Source: Tetrahymena elliotti 4EA (Eukaryota > Ciliophora > Oligohymenophorea > Hymenostomatida > Tetrahymenidae). From it: DNA of 64,000 bases. Shown in pieces: positions 54,401 through 62,798 of the stretch (its first letter is position 1; every line of letters starts with the position of its first letter). Position numbers and translations under genes: made by a program. Under the pieces are notes generated by a model. It did not search any database and had not been told where the DNA came from. It saw only the letters and a list, made by a program, of their open reading frames with translations. The stretch covers positions 101,227 to 165,226 of the forward strand of contig JH720321.1 of NCBI GenBank assembly GCA_000231825.2, written 5' to 3'.

Positions 54401-57400
54401 ACAAAATAGATTAACTATACTTATCTTTAATAAAAAATTTTGCTTGAGTAGAGAGTAAAACCTATTGAGAGCATCATATTTAGCAAGTTAAGCACAAACA
54501 GATATTGGGATTCATTTATGACTTCCTTATTAGATTTATATGGGTAAATTTTGAGAGATATTTTTATTAAATGAAATAATAGTATTATTAAAATATTTAG
54601 CATTTTATTACTTTTGTTTTTAAAAATTTATTTTATTTAAAATAGATCATATGAAAACTTAGTTGCACCTCTGATCAATTTCAGTCATTAGTTTGAAGAG
54701 AAAATTATGAATGATTAAGATAAATCTAAAATAATTAAAAATATTTATAATTCGTTTAAATAATTTAGTATGGTAAAAAAAGATTGTCAGAAGAATTAGG
54801 AATAAAAGTTAACTTCATCTTAGCTATTAAATCAAAAGTCTTCATTTTACTCTAAAAAAAATCCTATGCAAGATCCTTCAAATTTGGAAAAAATAGATGA
54901 GTTAAATCATAGCATAGATAGTTAAATTAAACCAACTTAACAATTCTCAGATAAAAAAAATGAGAAATTGGATATTTTACTTTTAGAAAGTAAAAAGGAT
55001 TCTAATTCTAGTTCAGATTAAAGTGATTCAGGCTCAGAAGAGAAAGATGTAAAGAAGAAGCTTTTAAGAGAAGATTAGTAGGTAAATAACTAATAAGAAG
55101 GTATAAATGTTTAAGATTCTTAAAAAATTGAAACAAAAAATCCTTCATAGAATGAAATTAAAAATAGTAAAATGAATACATATAACAAATTAATGGGTGA
55201 TGAGGATTCTGAAGACGAAGGGTAAAAACTTGAAGACCTTAATATTCTTTAAGGAAGTAAATAACCAAATCAAGAAAATCCATAGAAAATTACTAGAGCT
55301 ATGAGCGAGTATTACGATACCTAAGGAAATGAAGTAACAAAAAAGCAGTCAGAACAAAATTAATACTTAGAGTCGATAGTTGATTTGATTGATAATGAAA
55401 ATTTATAATCAGATATTGATATCTAATAATAGGAAAATAATGATAATGTAACACCATAATTAAATGAATAGCCTATTTCAATTAAATCGGAATTGGTTGT
55501 TTAGATAGAGAGGGAATAAGAAAATCTTATGATTTAAACCAATTAATCTAATCAAGTTTTAAGTGATCAGAATATCTAAAATAAAGGCTCAAATGATGAT
55601 AAAGAGATTAAAAATAATGAAAAAAAAGAAGAGAAAAAATTATCCTAAAATTAAATTTAGACAACTAAGAATGATGTAGTAAATCAGATAAATTAAGAGT
55701 ATACAATAAAATTAAATAATTAAGATCAAAAGCAAATAGATATTATTCAATAAGATTAGATTTAGAATAACAACATTAATTTAGAAAATAATCATATTTA
55801 AGATGAATTTAAATAATTACCTGAAAAGTTAAACCTTGAAAGTTAGCATTCTAAAGATGTAGAAGAAAATGAAGATGATGATAGAAGTTAGTTGAATAGT
55901 GTTAATAGCTCTTTTATGGAATCCCCTAAAGGTTATATGGTTTAAGAAGAAGATTTTAATAGTCCGATACCATAAAAATAAAATTAAATAAAACTTGTTC
56001 CTTAAAGCAATTTCCTAATTTAATTTATAGAATAAAAAAAGATTAGCTAACAAATTATTGATATTCCTAATGTCAGAAACTAAGATGTCAAGGAAAAAGA
56101 TTACATGATACGAATGGAGCAAGAATTTAATCTTAATTAAGAGTAAATATTTATCAATTTTAAATTTTATTCAAATTTTTTTTTTAATAAATCAATTTTT
56201 GTTGAAAAAGTTTTCTTTTTAAATTTTTTTATTTGAGTATTAATTTTGAAAATATTAAAATAAATAAAGAATTTAAAAACCTAAAGAAAAAATTGGTTCT
56301 TAAAAATAATTGGACATTAAAAAACTGAATTTCATTGGAATGGAGGAGTAAGGAAAATAGGAAATAAATCTAGAATCTAGAGGAAGAAACTAAGAAAATA
56401 AAAATTAATCTGCTGAAAATGAGAATTAATTTGGTAACTTTGTAGAAAAAACAGACTCTATAATTTAGTTGTATAAAGAAAATAATAAGAGGCCTGGACT
56501 CGGTCTCCCTATTATAAAATCAAAGTTTGATAATCTTCGTTATGATAATGATTTGATGTGGTTTGGAATTAATTCGTACAAAGCAATTTTCCATTCTTCT
56601 TAAATTTTAGGAAGCAAAGAAATTTAGAATACTCTTATAAGTTTAGAATCAGAAAAAGTAAATTTCAAAGAAAGTATATTTGGTTTTTAAATTTTACTTA
56701 TTTTATTTAGGATATTTGGAAAAACATATTTTTCTTAAGCCACTCAGAAATTCTTAAGGATGAGAATAATTATTTGGACATGATGAAAGAGAAGCTGGGA
56801 GATTTTAATTTAACTTTATTGATGAAATTCTTTAGGCCTGACATTTTAGAAGATTTGACTAATGTTCACTTAACCAAATAGCTATCAAAATATTTTGTTT
56901 CTCACACAAAAGTAAGCAATCTTAAAATTATTTTTCAATTAATTGTAATCCACACATAAAATTAAAAAACAATTAAAAATATAAAAGACTAATTTGAATG
57001 CACATTCCAGAGCTAATTGGTACAATAAACCTACAGTTATATTTTATGGCCATCTAAATAAAGTAATTTTTCATCAAAATTAAATACAAATTCATTAAAA
57101 AATAATATTTAGACTATAAATGAGTTGCTTGAACTGAAGGCTTGCAAATAAAATCCAAATATAAAAGTAAAAAGAATTCCCTTAGGCTCTATTAGTAATA
57201 AAGTAATTAAATAAGAACTTAAAAATGCATCTGTTAAAGGAGATTGGGTAGTTTTAGAAAATATAAAATCTGTTCCTTATGACCAGCTAAGTTAATTAAT
57301 CAAAATAATAAATAATGCTTTAAATAGTAATGAAAACAAGAATGAGTATTTTAAAGTTTGGATAACCCAATAGTAAATGAATAAAAGTTATGAATTACAA

Positions 57401-60400
57401 GAAAATCCTGGTATTGTTTAGACTCATAGAAACAACAGCCAAACTTTACTTTAACAATTTTTCTTCAACTGCTTTAAAATGTTTATTAATCGTCCAAATA
57501 ATATCAAAAATAATTTAAGCGTGCTTTATACTCTTGAAATACATGAATACTTAGCATTTGTTGAAAAAAAAGTAACTCAAACACTACCATCCAATTATAA
57601 TTTTAGTACTTTAGGAAAATAACTTTAAAGTCCAATTCACGAAACAATCAAATACAGATTTTAAAAATAAAAAAGACATGAAAATATAAATTATTCATAC
57701 AATATTCATAGTGTCTTTATTGATAGAGTAGCTTTAAGAGAAAAAAATAAGCATTCTGTTAACATACTAGAAAAATTCTCTAACAAAATCAAATTCAACA
57801 TTTTCTTTATCTTTTCTATTTTAAGATAAAGATAAAAATACCATAGAAAATTAGCTGAGTATTATCAATAAAGTGAGCTACTATTCTTCTCAGATTTAGA
57901 TCTTCTATATATAGGTAAATATTTTATATTTTTTTTATATTATGTGATAATGTATTTAATGTATCAAAAGTTGAAGATGGGTTCCACTTCTTAAATTACT
58001 ATTCAATAAATCCATCTCTATTTTTCAGGACTTATTTAAAACTCATCTTTTCTGAAGAAATGCCATACAACGCTCACTCAACATGGAATATTGCCTCAAT
58101 GAGAGATTTGCTTGAAGAGCTTGTGTTTAAAGGAATTGATAAATAAACAATTTACACTTCAGGAGACTAAAAGTACACTTTATTTATTGATTAACCTAAT
58201 TAGACTACTGAAGAAACCATCTTTAAAACAATCAATGAATTACCTAATTTGGACTCACCACAAATAATTGAAATATCACCTAATACTGAGATTCAGTATG
58301 GATTTAATGTAATACTTATTTTCAAATGAATAATGAATATTTATTTTTTTGTTTGAAATCATTAATTAATTTTCGTTTGAATTTAATTCTAATAGAGATC
58401 ATAGAGATTAATGGCTAGAATACATAAGAAGGTATATCTTTAAGAGTAACTTGGAAAAGAAGCAGAAATGCTCAAAGAATTAAAAACCTAAATTGAATAA
58501 TCTACAGATGAAAAAGATAGTCTTTCAGATGTAAGCATAGTTTCATCAAATGATAAAAATATACAAAAAGGTGATGATTTTATATTATAGCAGATAGGAT
58601 AGATCTATGCCTATTGGATTAATCATATTGATTTATTGGGTAAAAATATGACTATTATCTAAAAGATTTAACAAATTTAAAGTGAGTTTAAGATTTTGTT
58701 TGAAAAATCTTAAAATTTAGATTTATTCTAAAGTAAATTTGGTAATAGTAAAATTTAAGAAGAAAGTAACTCAGACTCAGACAGTTCAAGTGATATGAGT
58801 GAAGATTAGAATGCTTAGAATATTATATTAAATAAATACTCTAAGAATGCATTTTAAATAAAATTAAAAAAGAATAATAATGATTCAGATTCTTCATTTG
58901 ATTCTTCTTTTTCAGATTCAAGAAATGAATAAGAAAGCCAATAAAGTAAAAATAAATTGAATCAATCCCCATAAAAATAGAGCTTTGTTGCAGAAGATTA
59001 AAATTTGAAAAAGGATTTATAAAAATGGCTATCAACTAAACCTTTACATGATGCTCCAATAATAAGTAGAAAGAGTAACTTATAAAATATAAGAGAAAAA
59101 AGTGAAACTTAGTTCAGCAATAATAGATTAAGCTCTCCTAGAATTAAGTCTTCTGTAAGATAACCTTCTATAACAAATGTAATGGTAGGTAATTTATAAA
59201 GCTCACCTCTACTTAATATAAAACCTAATTACAGATTAAGTGTTGCTAATATCTCTTAACCTCACAGGTAGTCTGTATTTTTTGGAAAACAATTTATAGT
59301 TGAAAATTAGAATTCTCCTTCTCCTAACTTGAATTCTCCTTCTCATAACTTGAACTCTCCTAGTAAGAACTCTCTTATATAGTTATAGCAGAGTCCCATA
59401 GGCAATAACAGCCCTACTTTCCATCCTAGAAAAGAATCTATCTTTCTAAAACAATCTAATATAATTGGATAAAATTTAATTAAAGCAAGTTATTCTGATT
59501 AGACACCCTCCAACAAAGTAAGTGATTCTATTCAGCTATTAAATTCACAAACAACATGCAATACAAAAGAAACAAATTAACCTGTCTATAATGTAATATT
59601 TTTTTTGTATAATCTATTATTATAATAATTATTCTAATTTTTTTTAGTCTACATTGCAAAACGAGCTCTAAATTGCTAAATCTTTACTTAAAAGAATCAT
59701 CACTGATCTTGATGGAGTAATATAATTTGTTTTGTATCGTTAGAGCTCTTTTACTTAACAACAAAGAATTTTACTCTAAGCAGATTTGTTGAAAACTTCT
59801 GAATAAGAATCCATTTTAATTGATATATTAGAAAATAAAGTACCACAAAATTGGTGGATTTAATCATTTTTGATTAGAGAAAATGATTTATAATAATACA
59901 TGAAATATTTAGTCCTAAAGCTAGAAACTCTTAAGCTTATTTTAGAGGAGAGAAGATGTAAAATGTATCCTGTAATATAGCTAGATTAAATGTTTGATCC
60001 TTTCTTCTTGATCTCTTCTTTCTTAACATACAAATCTACTGAATTAAATACTAGTATATTTGATCTTAAAATTGAATGTGAAATATAAGATAAACCATAA
60101 ATACAATAACCTACTGATGGCTCTATGTTAATAAATGGTTTTTTCATAAAGAATGGTAGATTGAATGACTAAAATGTTTTAGAAGTAGAAAATCCAAGAG
60201 AATTTGAATATAAAATTCCAAACATGAAAATAATAGTGAAAAAGAAAATATATAAAAACAGCTTTTACAAAGTATAATATTGAAACAAAATAAATAAAAA
60301 AAACATTTTATTTTTTAATAAATAGAACTATGCTTCACATGTGACTATGAATTTTACAGATTAAAGTTTGTATGATTTTGAAGGTACTTACTATGCTCAA

Positions 60401-60685
60401 AATCAATTCATTAATGGAACAAAAAAAATTTAAAAAGTAACTTTAAATTGTAACATAATTTTAATTTATTTTTTTCTATTAAATAATTAGTCTGAATTCA
60501 TAGGTAAAAAAGCTTCTGCTGATTCTAAGCAATATATTGTAAGATTACCAGTTGTAAACTCTTTGACAAATCATCTTTTTAACTCATTCCCAATGAGAAT
60601 CTATTTCTACTTTAAATCATCTAAGCCTTAAGAGTTTTGGGTGAAAAGATCAACTGAAATCTATTTATAACAAGAATTTTTATGA
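36405..60685 (+). CDS. Highly divergent, probably non-motor dynein heavy chain-like protein
   Basis: Giant gene, ATG at 36405 (MDSENSKQNSLSNSQSLPSI) to TGA at 60683-60685 after RSTEIYLQQEFL. I count about 45-50 short introns, leaving about 20 kb of coding sequence, near 6,500 residues; canonical heavy chains have about 4,000-4,700. Dynein order is complete: tail, linker with LRDNCFKQRHWDE, AAA1-AAA4, stalk position, AAA5, AAA6 and C-terminal domain; each block is listed separately. The identification rests on block-by-block agreement with conserved heavy-chain landmarks. Odd points: the AAA1 Walker B acids are absent, AAA2 and AAA4 P-loops are gone, no microtubule-binding domain is visible, and there are large disordered inserts. 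I infer a catalytically dead scaffold, probably ciliary or cytoskeletal. It could be the ciliate counterpart of animal DNHD1, another non-canonical heavy chain; that is untested. Two separate genes split near 49.2-49.6 kb is the main alternative model. Confidence 0.88.
38010..38197 (+). other. Dynein-like gene: N-terminal Trp/basic module in the tail
   Basis: Reads MSRWQDKSGKVYWKNCIVLE, then YDEQTKFFTIQW and KKVKRLNLMFYFDDPAEYKK, ending at a GT splice site. The pattern (W..GK.Y...V..YD....F.I.W....K.V.RLNL.F..D) suggests a small beta-barrel module of SH3/Tudor-like type. A similar-looking block occurs in the N-terminal tails of some axonemal heavy chains, as far as I recall. It may be a docking site. 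Confidence 0.5.
41850..42390 (+). other. Dynein-like gene: linker (DHC_N2) region
   Basis: Contains YDLWDFAERWKLRYEEWTT, then VVDTLNEGFQLLPDLILDF, and after an intron the linker landmark LRDNCFKQRHWDE (42194-42232; canonical form LRNPALRERHW). It continues with VTLQRLIDENIQSYSSHINK. Helix order and spacing match the linker that swings over the AAA ring in motor dyneins. This is the strongest single family landmark in the gene. Confidence 0.88.
44610..45340 (+). other. Dynein-like gene: AAA1 with degenerate Walker motifs
   Basis: GYTWEFIAGDHYTFVNTYQT corresponds to the canonical 'YGYEYLG...TPLTDRCY' entry into AAA1. Walker A is GPQSSGKQS (44733-44759) instead of GPAGTGKTE: the Lys is kept, the following Thr is lost. 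At the Walker B position (44871-44900) the sequence is GYITLIQNCEYL where motors have 'GAWACFDEFNRI', so the Asp-Glu pair is Gln-Asn. The IPNILESFRTVSIVQPD block (canonical 'LPDNLKALFRPVAMMVPD') confirms the alignment. Since AAA1 is the main ATPase of dynein, hydrolysis here is very unlikely. Confidence 0.85.
45890..47540 (+). other. Dynein-like gene: AAA2, P-loop lost
   Basis: NKTILLVGLNSKVKDYAMNA (near 45947-46006) occupies the Walker A position but has no GK[ST]. GEHVDGVWRKGILQQLLESI (about 46147-46210) aligns with '[20 protein letters not shown]', the AAA2 landmark. Further on, SYGFHWSIKNDFERW corresponds to the 'FSLIWSVG' segment. The fold is therefore recognisable, while phosphate binding should be absent or weak. 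Confidence 0.75.
47640..48960 (+). other. Dynein-like gene: AAA3, best-preserved nucleotide site
   Basis: FVFSAPQAGKTK (Walker A at 47947-47970) keeps GKT and loses only the first Gly. Walker B region AFIEDLNLVSLEGPNIIG (about 48198-48250) keeps an acidic 'FIEDLN' where motors have 'FIDDVNMP', and ITHGGWISQ matches the 'DHGGWYD' landmark. The C-terminal part SIPKLTQITQIFK and FKEIWRYILDTCFLDSLPW correspond to 'PSKSHYLFNLRD' and 'LWIHECYRVFSDRL'. AAA3 is the one module that may still bind ATP or ADP. Confidence 0.8.
50200..51120 (+). other. Dynein-like gene: AAA4, P-loop lost
   Basis: IVNNIYILKQNISLYTPSPK and ELIKFVSYLMGSNYIQIKI fit the AAA4 entry 'ICRILRQPRGNALLVGVGGSGRQSL...'; the glycine-rich loop is replaced by YTPSPKSEL (about 50299-50325). 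Later, LKQKLLDYISFVIEINPDNY and IPKSFTHFNDHFSFSS match 'VRENLHVVLCMSPVG...FPSLVNCCTIDWF'. The alignment is clear enough to place the following stalk. Confidence 0.75.
51130..51830 (+). other. Dynein-like gene: short stalk region without visible MTBD
   Basis: FYVPHLARMI (about 51147-51176) matches the 'YVTPTSYLELI' segment that opens the stalk. One charged helix follows (LKSLLEELLEYKVKYIDMKK), then an intron, then a polar stretch rich in Ser, Asn, Gln and Arg (KRKSSINNHLL ... SINSSRRFNRSGSNDMNQ, about 51500-51670), and a second helix (EEIKNEMNETLHKLEAAKRI). Total length is about 200 residues where motors have about 350. The globular tip that binds microtubules appears to be replaced by a disordered linker. 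Confidence 0.7.
52190..53460 (+). other. Dynein-like gene: AAA5
   Basis: GELAKYAYDISLYCFSALKY then PAQYRENLFDVLL match the canonical 'GDVLLAAAFISYSGPFTSEYREKL'. LLLESPTSYLEQLINGTDLG and IDILPLCITDETGLYLQ match 'EW...GLP.D..S.ENAII...RWPLMIDPQ.QA'. DSLENIENAILKGSYLVLHN, PQFRLIIINSSYSSFLIK and FNSAAIFVHLSLQDV match the AAA5 core. The canonical 'IDPQGQA' is not conserved. Confidence 0.8.
53490..53960 (+). other. Dynein-like gene: Gln/Ser-rich insert after AAA5
   Basis: About 155 residues of low-complexity sequence: acidic start (LADSLGDDDQILQIGQISNQ), a Ser/Gly patch (SASSMNGSGGKQGDITKQSK), then basic Gln/Thr/Ser repeats (RQTSIRRQNTYKQKTSSLKR, QNTIYSQ). The RRQNT/LKRQNT repeats look like basophilic kinase sites. 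Canonical heavy chains have only a short connection here. Confidence 0.65.
54080..57400 (+). other. Dynein-like gene: AAA6, interrupted by a large insert
   Basis: The first part (54.08-54.8 kb) contains FASMFYHYLYCTLREDHQTV, matching 'VYRYVCRGLFEKDKL'. The core resumes near 56.5 kb: DIWKNIFFLSHSEILKDENN, then LTLLMKFFRPDIL (canonical 'CLLRCIRPDK'), VKRIPLGSISNKVIKQELKN and GDWVVLENIKSVPYDQL (canonical 'ISLGQGQ...A...G.WVLLQNCHLA'), and YFKVWITQQQMNKSYELQEN (canonical 'FRLWLTS...FP..ILQ'). The 'SPGADP' motif is replaced by FYGHLNK. About 550 residues of insert separate the halves. Confidence 0.82.
54830..56480 (+). other. Dynein-like gene: acidic Gln/Asn/Ser-rich insert in AAA6
   Basis: Roughly 500 residues of disordered sequence containing DSNSSSDQSDSGSEEKDVKK, MGDEDSEDEGQKLED, DNENLQSDIDIQQQENND and NEKKEEKKLSQNQIQTTKND. 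Many Gln come from TAA/TAG codons, so a standard-code reading would see only stops. Clusters of S-D/E look like casein-kinase-2 targets. One intron (about 56148-56300) interrupts it. Confidence 0.7.
57400..60685 (+). other. Dynein-like gene: C-terminal domain with insert
   Basis: INELPNLDSPQIIEISPNTE (about 58225-58285) matches 'SLPLVDSPEVFGLHPNADI'. An insert of about 360 residues (58.5-59.59 kb) follows, with SNSDSDSSSDMSEDQ, FDSSFSDSRNEQ and a three-fold NLNSPS-type repeat near 59320-59370. Then ESILIDILENKVPQNWW (canonical 'ALLDNKVPELW'), LINGFFIKNGRLND (canonical 'VYIYGLFLEGARWD') and the final strands to IYLQQEFL. This is the long C-terminal domain type found in axonemal rather than fungal cytoplasmic dyneins. 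Confidence 0.8.
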
Positions 60686-61120
60686 TAAAAAATATTACTT
60701 AAATTTTATAATATTGAATTAATTATACATAATTAACATCTAAATTTTTTAATCTATTTTATTTATTCTTAATATGAAAAAAAGCAATTTATAGTAAAAA
60801 AATCAATATGTAGACATATTTCCAGTAAAGCATTTTTAAGAATATTTTTCTTAGATCTAATCATACATAATTTAATTATATATTTTTACATACCGAATAG
60901 TTATTTATGTTAGTATATTGCTATAGAAGAAATAATTTGAATTTGAGAATCTCTTTAAGTATTATTCTAAATAAATTTTTATTATTTTTGAATTGTAATT
61001 TATATTCAATTGAAATTTTAAACATTTTTTAAAAAGAATTTAATAATTATTACAAATTAGAGCTACAAAAAATCTCCTAATTAAAAGGAAATAGGAATAA
61101 TAAATATTTAGTTCAAAAAA
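60686..61120. other. Intergenic region after the dynein-like gene
   Basis: About 435 nt of A+T-rich DNA between two same-strand genes; it must hold the 3' end of the dynein-like transcript and the promoter of the membrane-protein gene. No ORF or motif stands out. Confidence 0.55.
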
Positions 61121-62798
61121 ATGGATATTAGTAATAGTGATAGAAAAGAATTAGCAGACAAAGATAAAATCAACTTTATAGCTGCATTTTTCCATCATTT
61201 AGATGTCATATTTACTATCATATCAATAGTTGTGTTTTCTGATAACAAGAATAAATCTATTTTAGGGATTGCAATAACTCTTTTAATCATTGAAAGAGTA
61301 TATCTAGTAAATTAAATTTACATTAAATTTTCAAATCTATTTTTAACCTAGCTCAACTCGATAATTGAAAAGAATTTTCCTTTTATTGCTTTTTAGCAAA
61401 AATTTCAATATAAATTTCATTTTTTTATAATTATCAAATTAATAGTTTTTCTACATTGGTGTAAAGACTTATAAATGGTCTTAAGCAATTATGGCTTTAG
61501 TATTTTTAGATTATATTGGAGAAATGTGTAAATCAGAGGAAGGAAGAGGAATGAGATTGTTTTTAAAAAAATACTTAAGAGTATTTTTGATAAGCTCTCC
61601 TTATTCTTTATTCTGCTTCTTTACTTTTTATAGAGGATCTGAATCCAGAGGATTGATTTTAGCTTGTGGCATAATCCATATTCTGAATACAGCTTAAACT
61701 AATTTGGAGTATTACACCTAAAATATTTTAACAATAAAGGCTAAACAAAAAATTTACATTTATACTTTTATTGCTTGTGAATTTTTTTATAGATTAGTAT
61801 TTTTATCATTATTTAGAATGATGATACACCAATCTGGTATTATAGGTTATATGATAGGAGAGTTTTGTCTTAATTTCTTGTTAGAGTTTATTGTTTGCAA
61901 GAAAGAAGGCTAAGAAAAAAGCTTTTGGGTTTTTTCAACTCTCTAAAAAGGTTGGGCAGGAGCTTTTTATTTCCGTTTAGAGGATACGATGGTGTAAGAT
62001 TCAGATGAATGGAACTCTGAAACTAGAAATCTTGATAATTATAGATAGCAATTAAGAGTTTAAAATTAATTTAAATCACTTCGTAGTAAGCTTTTTATCT
62101 ATTTTAGGTTCTTGGAAAATATATTTTTAACAATTGTTGGAATTGTCTAGTTTGCTGATGGTAAGTAAAATACAGGCCTCTTTGTATTAGGAATTATTCT
62201 TCTTCCATTTTACTTGGTATGGCACATTAAATATTATCGCTTCACCTTTTAAAATTAAGAAAAATCTAGCAATGCTAATGATTCGGTTGTTTAAGCAGCT
62301 GTTCAAGCTGTTTCAAATAAATACAAAGAAGAAAATAATGACAATAATCACAAACCACTTCACTCAGAACAAAATGGATATACTCCAGAATCAAACAAAT
62401 ACAAACAAAAAGATCCTTATATGTAATATCCTAGTGAAGTTACATAATAAAGTGATAAAAAACAAGTTTTACAGTCTAATCATCAAGATGGAGAAAATGT
62501 TAGAAATTTTGGCGCCTTTAATAAAGCTGATTCTACACCACCTGCTATGCACAAAAAGAATTAGCATTCTTAATAAAGAAATGATTTTAACAAAAATATA
62601 GATATAGAAATAGGCTCATTACATGAGAAAAAATCTGAAGAATAACAAGAATAGTAACTCAAAAAAAATTATAGATCTAATCCTGGTGGTAGCGTTGATA
62701 AAAATAAGAATCAAAAGAAAAGCATCTAAAAAGAATAGGATTATGAAGACGATGATCCATATGGATAGGCTGATATTAATGCTTTTGCTATTGAATGA
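61121..62798 (+). CDS. Multi-pass membrane protein with hydrophilic tail, 512 aa
   Basis: Two exons, 61121-61306 and 61446-62798, joined by a 139-nt phase-0 intron (GTAAAT...AATAG); TGA at 62796-62798. The protein starts MDISNSDRKELADKDKINFI. Hydrophobic helices include FHHLDVIFTIISIVVF, ILGIAITLLIIERVYL, YLRVFLISSPYSLFCFFTFY, GLILACGIIHIL, FFYRLVFLSLFRMMI, a pair near 61840-61890 and a last helix LGIILLPFYLVW, so about seven or eight segments. The C-terminal 180 residues are polar and Gln/Asn/Lys rich, ending GQADINAFAIE. The arrangement (helix pair, SSPYSLF, conserved loops, late helix pair) faintly recalls the XK/XKR scramblase fold, but no motif proves it. I therefore leave the function open. 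Confidence 0.82.

Noticed and set aside
61491..61697. Separate small membrane gene starting at 61491
   Set aside because: A phase-0 intron (61307-61445) joins this frame to the upstream exon from 61121, and the same frame continues beyond 61697 through TAA/TAG (Gln) codons to TGA at 62796.
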